Part shown: in pieces, positions 1-6,880 of the stretch
How the letters are laid out: the number at the start of each line of letters is the position of its first letter
Position numbering within the stretch: the first letter of the stretch is position 1
DNA from: Burkholderiales bacterium
GTDB taxonomy: Bacteria; Pseudomonadota; Gammaproteobacteria; Burkholderiales; SG8-39
DNA: 10,956 nucleotides
Assembly (NCBI GenBank): GCA_005777205.1
Contig: SXNB01000107.1
Location: 1-10,956, forward strand
Direction: 5' to 3'
Program-made: the position numbers and the translations under genes
The notes under the pieces: model-generated
Database searches by the model: none
What the model saw: the letters and a program-made list of their open reading frames with translations, nothing else
Told to the model about the DNA's origin: nothing

Positions 1-1
1 G

Positions 2-139
2 CCGGGCCTCGGCTTCGGCGACTACGGCGACGGCCATGTGCGCATCGCCCTGATCGAGAACGCGCATCGCCTGCGCCAGGCGCTGCGCGGCATCCGCGAG
101 ATGTTCCGCAAGGACGGTCTTTTGAAAGGGGCGACATGA
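2..139 (+). CDS. PLP-dependent aminotransferase, C-terminal end (AlaC-like), partial
   Basis: The window opens inside a reading frame whose last 45 residues run from [14 protein letters not shown] to the end ...KDGLLKGAT, stopping at TGA 137-139. The pattern [19 protein letters not shown] followed by a helix with Leu/Arg repeats matches the C-terminus of class I/II aminotransferases of the AlaC/YfdZ type (alanine or glutamate-pyruvate transaminases). In many betaproteobacteria such a gene directly precedes hom and thrC, which is the arrangement here: only 25 bases separate its stop from the hom start, so the three genes probably form one transcript. The catalytic lysine and most of the protein lie outside the window, so the exact substrate cannot be stated. 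Confidence 0.75.
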   Translation, partial: PGLGFGDYGDGHVRIALIENAHRLRQALRGIREMFRKDGLLKGAT

Positions 140-164
140 AGCGCCGCTTCAAGGCGGTCGCAGC

Positions 165-1475
165 ATGAAACCCGTCCACGTAGGTCTGCTCGGCATCGGC
201 ACGGTCGGCAGCGGCACCTGGAGCGTCCTCAATCGCAACGCGAGCGAGATCGAGCGCCGCGCCGGGCGCGGCATCCGCATCACGCGCGTCGCCGACAAGG
301 CCTTGGACCACGCGCGCAAGGTTACGGGCGGCAAGGCGAAGCTGACCGCCAATGCGCACGAGGTGACGCGCGCCAAGGACATCGACATCGTCGTCGAGTT
401 GATCGGCGGCACTGGCTTTGCCCGCGACATCGTGCTGGACGCCATCGCCCACGGCAAGCACGTGGTCACCGCCAACCAGGCACTGCTGGCCACCCACGGC
501 AACGAGATCTTCAAGGCGGCGCAGAAGAAGGGCGTTATGGTGGCCTTCGAGGCCTCCGTGGCAGGCGGCATCCCGATCATCAAGGCGCTGCGCGAGAGCC
601 TTGCCGCCAACCGCATCGAATGGATCGCCGGCATCATCAATGGCACGTCCAACTTCATCCTGTCGGAGATGCGCGACAAGGGTTCGGCCTTCGCCATGGT
701 GCTCAAGGACGCGCAGAAGAAAGGTTACGCGGAAACCGACCCGACCTTCGATGTCGAGGGCGTGGACGCGGCGCACAAGCTCACCATCCTGGCGGCGCTT
801 GCCTTCGGCATCCCGATGCAGTTTCCCAAGGCCTATACCGAGGGCATCTCGAAGCTGACGCAGCAGGACATCCGCTACGCCGAGGCGCTGGGCTACCGCA
901 TCAAGCTGCTGGGCATCACCCGGCGCGCGAAGATGGGCATCGAGTTGCGCGTGCATCCGACGCTGGTGCCGGCGCGGCGCCTGATCGCCAACGTTGAGGG
1001 TGTCATGAACGCGGTGCTGGTCAAGGGCGACGCGGTTGGCGCGACCATGTACTACGGCGCTGGTGCCGGGAGCCTGCCCACCGCGAGCGCGGTGGTGGCC
1101 GACCTGGTGGACGTGACGCGCCTCATCACCGCGGACCCGGAACACCGCGTGCCGCACCTTGCCTTCCAGCCCGACCGCCTGTCGGCGGATCCCATCCTGC
1201 CCATCGGCGAGGTCGAGACCGCCTACTACCTGCGCATGCGGGTGCAGGACCGGCCCGGGGTGCTCGCCGACATCACCCGTATCCTCGCCGACCTCAGGAT
1301 CTCCATCGATGCCATGGTGCAGAAGGAGCCGGAGGAGGGCCAGAAGAGCGTCGACATCGTCATGCTCACCCACCGCGCCGTCGAGAAGAACGTCAATGCC
1401 GCGAGGAAGAAGATCGAGAAGCTGCCCACCGTGGTCGGCAAGGTGACGCGGATCCGGCTCGAAGAGCTGCTTTGA
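165..1475 (+). CDS. hom: homoserine dehydrogenase
   Basis: This 436-residue cytosolic enzyme reduces aspartate semialdehyde to homoserine with NAD(P)H, the branch point to threonine and methionine. Domains in order: a Rossmann nucleotide-binding domain at the N-terminus with G10-I-G12-T-V-G15; a central catalytic and dimerisation domain containing the family signature from A183 to K205 (DPTFDVEGVDAAHK at its core, with conserved Asp and Lys); and a C-terminal ACT domain from about residue 353 (YYLRMRVQDRPGVLADI), which in this family senses threonine. The length is normal for the ACT-containing, single-function form. ATG 165 is preceded by AAGGCGG at 151-157. The stop TGA (1473-1475) overlaps the thrC start as TGATG, so translation is probably coupled. 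Allosteric feedback by threonine is inferred from the ACT domain. Confidence 0.96.
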   Translation: MKPVHVGLLGIGTVGSGTWSVLNRNASEIERRAGRGIRITRVADKALDHARKVTGGKAKLTANAHEVTRAKDIDIVVELIGGTGFARDIVLDAIAHGKHVVTANQALLATHGNEIFKAAQKKGVMVAFEASVAGGIPIIKALRESLAANRIEWIAGIINGTSNFILSEMRDKGSAFAMVLKDAQKKGYAETDPTFDVEGVDAAHKLTILAALAFGIPMQFPKAYTEGISKLTQQDIRYAEALGYRIKLLGITRRAKMGIELRVHPTLVPARRLIANVEGVMNAVLVKGDAVGATMYYGAGAGSLPTASAVVADLVDVTRLITADPEHRVPHLAFQPDRLSADPILPIGEVETAYYLRMRVQDRPGVLADITRILADLRISIDAMVQKEPEEGQKSVDIVMLTHRAVEKNVNAARKKIEKLPTVVGKVTRIRLEELL

Positions 1476-2845
1476 TGGTGTACGTCTCGACCCGCGGCGA
1501 AGCGCCGGCGAAGCGCTTCACTGAAATCCTGCTCGAAGGCCTCGCCGCCGACGGCGGCCTGTACGTCCCGGAGAGCTACCCAAAGGCGGACCTGAAGGCC
1601 TGGCGCGCGCTCTCCTACCGCGATCTCGCGTTCGTGATCCTGTCGCGATTCATCGACGACGTGCCGGACCTGCGCCAGCTGGTGGACCGCTCGTACACGA
1701 AGGCCGCCTTCGGCAGCGACGACATTACCCCGCTCACGATGCTGGAACCCGGCCTGCACATCCTGGGCCTGTCCAATGGCCCGACGCTGGCGTTCAAGGA
1801 CTTGGCGATGCAGCTGCTGGGCAACCTGTTCGAGCAGGTGCTGACGCAGAAGGGCGAGTCGCTCAACATTCTCGGCGCCACCTCCGGTGACACCGGCTCG
1901 GCGGCCGAGTATGCCATGCGCGGCAAGCAGGGGATCCAGGTCTTCATGCTCTCGCCGCACGGGCGCATGAGCGCCTTCCAGCGCGCGCAGATGTTCTCGC
2001 TGCAGGACCCGAATATCCACAACCTGTCGGTGAAGGGCGTGTTCGACGACTGCCAGGACGTGGTGAAGATGGTGAACGCGGACGCCGCGTTCAAGGCTAA
2101 ATACCGCATCGGCGCGGTCAATTCCATCAACTGGGCGCGCATCGCGGCGCAGGTGGTGTACTACTTCAAGGGCTATTTCGCGGCCACGAAGTCCGATTCC
2201 GAGCCGGTCTCGTTTGCCGTGCCCTCCGGCAACTTCGGCAACATCTACGCGGGCTACGTTGCGCGCGAGATGGGCCTGCCGGTGCGCAAGCTGATCCTTG
2301 CGAGCAACGAGAACAACGTGCTGGACGAGTTCTTCCGTACCGGGAAGTACCGGGTGCGCAAGACTGCGGCGGCGACCTCCAGCCCGTCGATGGACATTTC
2401 CAAGGCCTCCAACTTCGAGCGCTACGCCTTCGACCTGCTGGAGCGGGACGGCAAGGCGCTGGCACGGCGCTGGCGGAATCTGGAATCGAGTTCGGAAGTG
2501 GACCTGAGCCTGGTCCCGCGCGTCGGGTTTGCCTCGGGCCGCAGCACGCACGTCGACCGGTTCGCCACCATCTGCACCGTGCACGCGAAGTACGGCGTCA
2601 CGATCGATCCACATACGGCGGACGGCCTGAAAGTCGGGCTGGCGCATCGGGAGGCCGGGGTGCCGCTCATCTGCATGGAGACCGCGCTGCCGGCCACGTT
2701 CGCCGAGACCATCCGCGAGGCGCTGGGCGGGGACCCGGCACGACCGGCAGGATTCGAGAAACTGGAAGAACGGCCGCAGCGCTTCAAGTTGATCGACGCG
2801 GATGCGGAGGCGGTGAAGCGCGTCATCGCCGCGGCGTGTATGTAA
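1475..2845 (+). CDS. thrC: threonine synthase
   Basis: This 456-residue PLP enzyme converts O-phosphohomoserine to threonine, the last step of the pathway begun by the upstream hom product. The N-terminus (VYVSTRGEAP, then DGGLYVPE) is the typical start of the longer, proteobacterial class of threonine synthases. The PLP-binding lysine is K108 in LAFKDLAMQLLGN, and the glycine-rich phosphate loop GATSGDTGSAAEYA lies near residue 134. The segment VPSGNFGNIYAGY in the second half is also characteristic. I chose ATG 1475, whose A is the last base of the hom stop codon. A TTG three bases earlier (1472) is a less likely alternative that would add one residue. The stop TAA lies inside a 16-bp palindrome (2842-2857). 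The gene is intact and of normal length. Confidence 0.95.
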   Translation: MVYVSTRGEAPAKRFTEILLEGLAADGGLYVPESYPKADLKAWRALSYRDLAFVILSRFIDDVPDLRQLVDRSYTKAAFGSDDITPLTMLEPGLHILGLSNGPTLAFKDLAMQLLGNLFEQVLTQKGESLNILGATSGDTGSAAEYAMRGKQGIQVFMLSPHGRMSAFQRAQMFSLQDPNIHNLSVKGVFDDCQDVVKMVNADAAFKAKYRIGAVNSINWARIAAQVVYYFKGYFAATKSDSEPVSFAVPSGNFGNIYAGYVAREMGLPVRKLILASNENNVLDEFFRTGKYRVRKTAAATSSPSMDISKASNFERYAFDLLERDGKALARRWRNLESSSEVDLSLVPRVGFASGRSTHVDRFATICTVHAKYGVTIDPHTADGLKVGLAHREAGVPLICMETALPATFAETIREALGGDPARPAGFEKLEERPQRFKLIDADAEAVKRVIAAACM

Positions 2846-2857
2846 CCGATCGGTTAC
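2842..2857. repeat. 16-bp perfect palindrome overlapping the thrC stop
   Basis: GTAACCGATCGGTTAC is a perfect 16-bp palindrome. It covers the thrC stop codon and sits in the 41-bp gap between convergent genes (thrC and the phosphoesterase). As RNA it could fold into a 6-bp stem with a GAUC loop, but no U-run follows on either strand, so a classical intrinsic terminator is not supported. The half-site TAACCG(A/G)TCGGTTA also resembles operators of TetR-type regulators. A related 16-mer occurs after the dehydrogenase gene at 7584-7599. Confidence 0.5.
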
Positions 2858-2886
2858 CTTTCAAGCCCCCTCGGCCCCGCGCCGGC

Positions 2887-3654
2887 CTACTCCAGCATCG
2901 GTTCGACCGCGAGCGCCTTGTCCTGAAGCGTCGCGTGCAGCCAGCGCAGGTGCGGCCAGCCGTAGACCTCCACCCGCCGCAGCCCTGGCAGGGGCTCGTC
3001 GTTCCTGTACTCGTGGGTGTCGCCGTTCACCAGCAGCACGCGACCCGGCATCGCCCGGCCCAGTTCGCGCAGCTTCGCCAGGATGCCGTCGAAGCCGTTG
3101 GCGCCGCCAAAGCGCGGCTTCAAGAAAGGGTTGGCCTGCATCAGCACCACCAGGCCGTCGCGCCCCTCGGCCAGCTTCGCTGCCTGGTCCAGCCAGGCGA
3201 ACACCTCGGGCATGCGCTCACCCATCTCCGAGGGATCCCGGTTCAGATTGTTGTTGCTGCCCTGGACGTTGAGGCCGACGAAGACGCGGTTGCCGGCGAT
3301 CCAGCGCACGTGCTCGCAGTAGCGTCCTTTCTGGCGGACGAAGGCATCCAGCGCCACCGGGACGCAGAATAGGCGCCGCCAGTTATCCAGCCGCTCGCGC
3401 GGATCCATGCCGCTTCGGTGGCAGTCGGTCCAGTCGTTGTCGCCGGGCAGGAGTACAAAGGGCGCCTTGAAGCGCTCGAACTGCTTCTTCCTCGCTTCCA
3501 TCCACTCGTTGCCGCAGGGGCCGCGACCGGAGGTGATGTCGCCGACGTGGACCACGAACTCGAGCGGCTTCGCGTTCATGCGCTCGATCATGTCATCGAG
3601 CAAATTGGCCTGCGCCTGCGAATAGGGCACATCGCCCATCAGGGCGAACGCCAT
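2887..3654 (-). CDS. calcineurin-like metallophosphoesterase
   Basis: This 255-residue protein carries the metal-binding motifs of the calcineurin-like phosphoesterase fold in order: GDVPYS with D8, GDI with D39, GDNDW with D72-N73, and GDTHEYR near the C-terminus in place of the usual GHxH-type motif. It should hydrolyse a phosphate mono- or diester using a two-metal centre; the substrate is unknown. Homologues often have a signal peptide before the first metal motif. Here the only ATG (3654) gives MAFALMGD with no export signal, and no purine-rich ribosome binding site precedes it (the upstream bases are pyrimidine-rich). It starts 13 bases after the stop of the iron-sulfur gene, so it is probably translated from that transcript. 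A lost or mis-called N-terminus is possible. Confidence 0.82.
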   Translation of the reverse strand: MAFALMGDVPYSQAQANLLDDMIERMNAKPLEFVVHVGDITSGRGPCGNEWMEARKKQFERFKAPFVLLPGDNDWTDCHRSGMDPRERLDNWRRLFCVPVALDAFVRQKGRYCEHVRWIAGNRVFVGLNVQGSNNNLNRDPSEMGERMPEVFAWLDQAAKLAEGRDGLVVLMQANPFLKPRFGGANGFDGILAKLRELGRAMPGRVLLVNGDTHEYRNDEPLPGLRRVEVYGWPHLRWLHATLQDKALAVEPMLE

Positions 3655-3667
3655 TGAGGCGAGGAGG

Positions 3668-4996
3668 TTAGAGACCGTAGGCCTTGCGCAACAGGGTGAG
3701 CGGGTGGGCCCTCTCGGCTTTGCCGCCGTCCGTGCCCATGCCCTGCAGGATATGGCGCACGGCGATCGGGCAATCCGAACTGACGTAGTCGGGTGCCGGC
3801 GCCGCCATCTGGCGGAACACCGGGCCGCCGATCTTCATCGAATTGGCGTAGTACTCGCTCTTGACGCCCCAGGTGCCGTCATGGCCGGCGCAGCGCTCCA
3901 CCGTGGTGACCACGGTGTCGGGCAGCATCTCCAGCATCTCGCGCGTCTTCTGGCCGACGTTCTGCACCCGCGAGTGGCAGGGGATGTGGTACGCGACCTT
4001 GCCCAGGCCGCCCTTAAAGTCCTTCTTCAGCAGGCCGTCCTTGGCGCGCTGCACGAAGTACTCGAACGGATCGAACATCGCCGCGCGCACTGCCTGCACG
4101 TCGGCGTCCTCAGGGAACATGAGCGGCAGTTCCTGCTTGAACATCAGGGTGCAGGAGGGCACCGGGGTCAGGATGGCGTAGCCCGCCTTCGCCAGCTTCG
4201 CGAGCGGCGGGATGTTGATCGCCTTCAGTCTCGCCACCGCCTCCAGGTCGCCCAGCTCCAGCTTGGGCATGCCGCAGCAGGCCTCCTTATCCGCCAGCAC
4301 GTGCGGGATCTCGTTGTGCGCGAGTAGCGCCACCAGGTCGTGGCCGATGCCCGGCTCGTTGTAGTTGACATAGCAGGTGGCGAAGATCGCGACCTTGCCG
4401 GGCGTCTTCGCGCCGTCCTTCACGGGCAAGGTGGCGCTCGCAGCGACATGGTTGCGGAATTTCGCCGGATCGTAAGGGGGCAGCTCGCGATCCTTGTGGA
4501 TGCCCAGCGCGCTGTCCATCACCGAGCGCGCCACGCCGTTGCGGTTCACCGCGTTGACCGCCTGCGCCACCACCGGGATCGCGGCCAGCTTGCCTAGAGC
4601 GTCGGTCGACGACAACAGCTTGTCGCGGAAGGAGGTCTCGCCTTTCCGGAACTTGATCGCCTTGGCGCGCAGCATCAGATGCGGGAAATCCACGTTCCAC
4701 GGATGCGGCGGCACGTAGGGGCATTTGGACAGGTAGCACATGTCGCAGAGGTAGCACTGGTCCACCACCTTGCCGTAGTCGGCCTTGGCAACGCCGTCCA
4801 CCTCCATGGTGCTGGAGGCATCCACCAGGTCGAACAGCGTGGGGAAAGCGGTGCACAGGTTTAGGCAGCGGCGGCAGGTGTGGCAGATGTCGAACACGCG
4901 CTCCATCTCGGCAAAGGCCTTGCCCTCGGCATAGAACGCCTCGCTCTTCCAGTCCAGGGGATGGCGGGTGGGGGCTTCCAGGCTGCCTTCGCGCAT
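3668..4996 (-). CDS. HdrD/GlpC-like (Fe-S)-binding oxidoreductase subunit
   Basis: This 442-residue iron-sulfur protein has two N-terminal 4Fe-4S sites, C38-x2-C41-x2-C44-x3-C48 and C81-x2-C84-x2-C87-x4-C92 followed by PYVPPHPW. Two cysteine-rich CCG-type domains follow: ATCYVNYNEPG...EACCGMPKLELG and IPCHSRVQNVG...ERCAGHDGTWGVK...SSDCPI. This is the architecture of heterodisulfide reductase subunit D and the glycerol-3-phosphate dehydrogenase subunit GlpC, and it indicates electron transfer or thiol/disulfide chemistry. The N-terminal TRHPLDW segment marks a subfamily that, as I recall, is usually encoded between rubrerythrin and a DUF3501 gene. Neither neighbour is present: downstream is a phosphoesterase and upstream is a relic region. 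No strong Shine-Dalgarno is visible before ATG 4996. The catalytic role is inference; the cofactor motifs are seen directly. Confidence 0.87.
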   Translation of the reverse strand: MREGSLEAPTRHPLDWKSEAFYAEGKAFAEMERVFDICHTCRRCLNLCTAFPTLFDLVDASSTMEVDGVAKADYGKVVDQCYLCDMCYLSKCPYVPPHPWNVDFPHLMLRAKAIKFRKGETSFRDKLLSSTDALGKLAAIPVVAQAVNAVNRNGVARSVMDSALGIHKDRELPPYDPAKFRNHVAASATLPVKDGAKTPGKVAIFATCYVNYNEPGIGHDLVALLAHNEIPHVLADKEACCGMPKLELGDLEAVARLKAINIPPLAKLAKAGYAILTPVPSCTLMFKQELPLMFPEDADVQAVRAAMFDPFEYFVQRAKDGLLKKDFKGGLGKVAYHIPCHSRVQNVGQKTREMLEMLPDTVVTTVERCAGHDGTWGVKSEYYANSMKIGGPVFRQMAAPAPDYVSSDCPIAVRHILQGMGTDGGKAERAHPLTLLRKAYGL

Positions 4997-5029
4997 AGTC
5001 GCGCAGACTAAGGCCGCGGCCGGATTAGG

Positions 5030-5050
5030 GCAATCGCTTCTGGCGATTGC
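5030..5050. repeat. inverted repeat, 8-bp perfect stem with 5-nt loop
   Basis: GCAATCGC (5030-5037) and GCGATTGC (5043-5050) are exact reverse complements around TTCTG. The hairpin lies 34 bp upstream of the minus-strand iron-sulfur gene and could affect its leader, or be a relic of a small repeat. No U-run follows on either strand. Confidence 0.5.
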
Positions 5051-5054
5051 GCGG

Positions 5055-5069
5055 ATAGCCTGTGGCTAT
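5055..5069. repeat. inverted repeat, 6-bp perfect stem with 3-nt loop
   Basis: ATAGCC (5055-5060), TGT, then GGCTAT (5064-5069) form a second perfect stem, four bases after the first hairpin. Side by side, the two could be a bipartite transcription or mRNA-stability element, or the edge of a degenerate mobile element. Just beyond lies AGCAGTTTGTTGAAAAACG (5081-5099), a T/A-rich motif that resembles sequences I associate with insertion-sequence borders. Confidence 0.35.
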
Positions 5070-5105
5070 AGGACGGACTTAGCAGTTTGTTGAAAAACGT
5101 CCCAC

Positions 5106-5322
5106 ATGCTGCAGACGGCGATGCGGGGTGTGATGGCGGGCGCGGAGCTGTTTACCGGCAACAAACTCCTTGCCATGGCCTAGGGCGGCGAGGCGATCAG
5201 CGTCGTCGCCATGCTGGAAAAATCTCGGCCCGGTCATCGCCGGCAACATCGTCGGCGGCAGCGTGCTGGTGGCGATGGTCTGATAGGTGATCTACCAGCG
5301 GGGACGAGCACCGGGTAGCTGA
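5106..5322 (+). pseudogene. formate/nitrite transporter (FNT family) relic, C-terminal part
   Basis: The conceptual translation reads AGAELFTGNKLLAMA, then GGEAISVVAML, then NLGPVIAGNIVGGSVLVAMV and VIYQRGRAPGS to a stop at 5320-5322. This order (AGAELFTGN, then NLGPV..GN.VGGSVLVA, then VYW-type end) is the C-terminal half of FocA/NirC-type channels, which pass formate or nitrite through the inner membrane. Three lesions are visible. TAG at 5181 stands where a Trp codon is expected. One extra A in the A-run at 5218-5222 shifts the frame (deleting it gives MLENLGPV). TGA-TAG at 5281-5286 replaces the usual Tyr-Trp. The N-terminal half is missing. Part of one transmembrane helix and the pore segments remain, so function is excluded. 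Confidence 0.75.
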
Positions 5323-5333
5323 AGCCGCGCGGC

Positions 5334-5339
5334 TATACT
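5334..5339 (+). promoter_or_regulatory. possible -10 element close to the DHH gene start
   Basis: TATACT at 5334-5339 matches the sigma70 -10 consensus at five of six bases and lies 8 bases before ATG 5348. A start site 6-8 bases downstream would give a leaderless or nearly leaderless mRNA, consistent with the absence of a Shine-Dalgarno. No convincing -35 box is visible at the expected spacing. Confidence 0.3.
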
Positions 5340-5347
5340 GCCACGCC

Positions 5348-6304
5348 ATGCGGATCTTCGACGTATTCAACGGCGACGCGGACGGCATCTGCGCGCTGCA
5401 CCAGTTGCGCCTCGCGGAGCCGGCCGAGGCCGAACTGGTCACCGGAGTGAAGCGCGACATCGGCCTGCTTGCGCGCGTGCCGGCGGGGAAGGGCGACCGC
5501 GTGACGGTGCTCGACGTGTCGCTGGATCGCAATCGCGCGGCGCTGCTTGAAATGCTCGAGCGCGGCGTGCAACTGCGGTATTTCGACCACCACTACGCGG
5601 GCGAGATCCCGCGGCATCCGCTGCTCGAGGCGCACATCGATACCGCGCGTGGCGTGTGTACCAGTCTGCTCGTGAACCGGTACCTGGGCGGGCGTTTCCG
5701 CGCCTGGGCGGTGGTCGCGGCCTTCGGCGACAACCTGGACCGCAGCGCACGGGAACTGGCCGCTGGGCTGGGACTGCCGCAGACCGACCTGGAGAATCTG
5801 CGGGTACTAGGGCAGGGCCTCAATTACAACGCCTACGGCGAGACCGAGGCCGACCTGGTGATGCCCCCAGCCGCGCTCTATCGCACGCTCGACCGATATC
5901 CGGACCCGTTGCAGTTCATCGAGCGCGAACCGGTCTGCGCGCGGCTGGACGCGGCACGGCGCGCGGACATGGCGGCGGCGAGGGCGGTGCCCGCGCGCTG
6001 GTCGGAAGGCTCTGCCGTGATGCATGAGTTGCCCGATGCGCCCTGGGCGCGGCGCGTGGGCGGCAGCTACGCGAATGCGCTCGCCGCCGAGGCGCCGGGA
6101 AAGGCCGTTGCTATGCTGGTGCCGGGTAGCGCCGGCGGCTATGTCGTCAGCGTGCGCTCGCCCGCGGGCACCGCCCTTGGAGCGGACGACCTGTGCCGGG
6201 GCTTTCCCGGCGGCGGCGGCCGGCGCGACGCCGGCGGCATTGACCGCCTGCCGGAATCGGCGCTGGAAGACTTCCGGAGGCGCTTCGCCGAAGCCTTTGC
6301 TTGA
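5348..6304 (+). CDS. DHH family phosphoesterase
   Basis: This 318-residue protein has the metal-binding motifs of the DHH superfamily: NGDADG with D10 and D12, D56 in LDVS, D80-H81-H82 in YFDHHY, and D128 in FGDN. A C-terminal DHHA1-like domain ends with a glycine-rich nucleotide-binding loop at about 288-297 (GGGGRRDAGG, where classical members have GGGH). DHH enzymes cleave phosphodiester bonds in, for example, nano-RNA, cyclic dinucleotides or single-stranded DNA using Mn2+. This subgroup, with FNGDADGI at the very N-terminus, is common in proteobacteria but has no assigned substrate that I know of. All catalytic residues are present. There is no membrane segment, so it is likely cytosolic. 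It is flanked by gene relics on both sides and appears to be transcribed alone. Confidence 0.88.
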   Translation: MRIFDVFNGDADGICALHQLRLAEPAEAELVTGVKRDIGLLARVPAGKGDRVTVLDVSLDRNRAALLEMLERGVQLRYFDHHYAGEIPRHPLLEAHIDTARGVCTSLLVNRYLGGRFRAWAVVAAFGDNLDRSARELAAGLGLPQTDLENLRVLGQGLNYNAYGETEADLVMPPAALYRTLDRYPDPLQFIEREPVCARLDAARRADMAAARAVPARWSEGSAVMHELPDAPWARRVGGSYANALAAEAPGKAVAMLVPGSAGGYVVSVRSPAGTALGADDLCRGFPGGGGRRDAGGIDRLPESALEDFRRRFAEAFA

Positions 6305-6327
6305 GGCAGGTCAAGCCGCGTTTTCCC

Positions 6328-6551
6328 CGCCGCGAGACCGCGCGTGCGGCAACCGATGCCCTGCCGCTCCTGCAGCGCGCGAAGCGGGTCATGGTGCTCA
6401 GCGTCGACGGCCGTGCCACTCCCGGCGGCCACGGCGAGCAGCCGGGCGCGGATATCGCCCTCTACCTGTGCCGCCACGGCGTCAAGGCCGAGGCGGCGCG
6501 ATCCGGACGATCCCGCAGCAGATGACCCTGCCGGTGCTGATGTTGCATTGA
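6328..6551 (+). pseudogene. universal stress protein (UspA family) relic with internal deletion
   Basis: In the frame of position 6301, the segment from RRETARAATDALPLL through KRVMVLSVDG and GADIALYLCRHGVKAEA matches the second half of tandem UspA proteins of betaproteobacteria. From 6492, one frame shifted, GGAIRTIPQQMTLPVLMLH and a stop match the extreme C-terminus, where intact proteins carry the nucleotide-binding G-x9-G-[ST] loop and end in VPVLMSH. About 50-60 residues between the two pieces are missing. The junction is at 6490-6500 and lies in GGCGGCGC, so short direct repeats may have mediated the loss. The N-terminal part is absent too. It begins about 20 bases after the DHH gene stop. 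Confidence 0.7.
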
Positions 6552-6605
6552 ATGCGCGCGCGGGTCGAGGTCGGCGCATGCGCCGGGAACCGCCACCGCC
6601 GAACT

Positions 6606-6674
6606 GGGTTGCTGGTGCTGCTGCTGTGGTCGCGCGCCTCGCTAGTGGTCTTTGCGCTGTTCTTCTCCAACGGC
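6606..6674 (+). other. hydrophobic coding scrap, possible membrane-protein remnant
   Basis: One frame (position 6606 onward) gives GLLVLLLWSRASLVVFALFF followed by SNG, a length and hydrophobicity typical of one transmembrane helix. The pattern LLWxRxxLVVFALFF recalls predicted integral membrane proteins such as the DUF2189 type, but that is only a resemblance. Frame 6676-6720 continues with VLNSVRALLANPLPMRA after a shift. No start, ribosome binding site or complete domain is visible in 6552-6724. Confidence 0.3.
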
Positions 6675-6724
6675 TGTCCTCAACAGCGTGCGGGCGCTGC
6701 TCGCCAACCCGCTGCCCATGCGCG

Positions 6725-6880
6725 CTGCTGTCGCAGCTGTTCCTCAACCTGGCCGCGCTGCGCATCGAGCGGCTCGAGACTTTGGTGGCGGCCGAGGATC
6801 TCGACCTGCTAGGCTTCCTGCAGGGTGCGGGGTTCTCGCCGGGACAACGGCTGGCTTTCGTCAACTACGGAGACAAGTGA
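6725..6880 (+). pseudogene. probable GNAT acetyltransferase, C-terminal relic
   Basis: The frame ending at TGA 6878-6880 reads LLSQLFLNLAALRIERL, then ETLVAAEDLDLLGFLQGAGF and SPGQRLAFVNYGDK. The pattern 'helix, RIERLETLV, DLLGFLxxAGFxPxQRLAF' fits the last third of a GNAT N-acetyltransferase: strand beta5, helix 4 and the final strands. The acetyl-CoA pyrophosphate loop (RxxGxG/A) and everything before it are missing, and the bases before 6725 belong to another frame. The end of this relic supplies the ribosome binding site and the coupled stop/start (TGATG) of the next gene. The family assignment rests on a short match and is moderate. Confidence 0.45.

Noticed and set aside
1472..1474. TTG start for thrC
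   Set aside because: It adds only one residue. ATG 1475 gives the conserved N-terminus and the usual TGATG overlap.
1226..2647. Long minus-strand open frame (473 codons) opposite hom and thrC
   Set aside because: It is antisense to two clear biosynthetic genes. The translation is Arg/His-rich low-complexity sequence typical of the complementary frame of high-GC codons, with no domain motif or ribosome binding site.
2842..2870. Intrinsic terminator between thrC and the phosphoesterase
   Set aside because: The palindrome can fold, but no run of T follows it on either strand, so it does not meet the definition.
3704..4327. Plus-strand open frame opposite the iron-sulfur gene
   Set aside because: The opposite strand has unmistakable cysteine clusters; this frame is a compositional shadow.
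6652..6879. N-terminal extension of the short-chain dehydrogenase to 6652
   Set aside because: The added residues come from relic sequence in a different original frame. ATG 6880 starts the Rossmann fold at the usual distance and has GGAG upstream.
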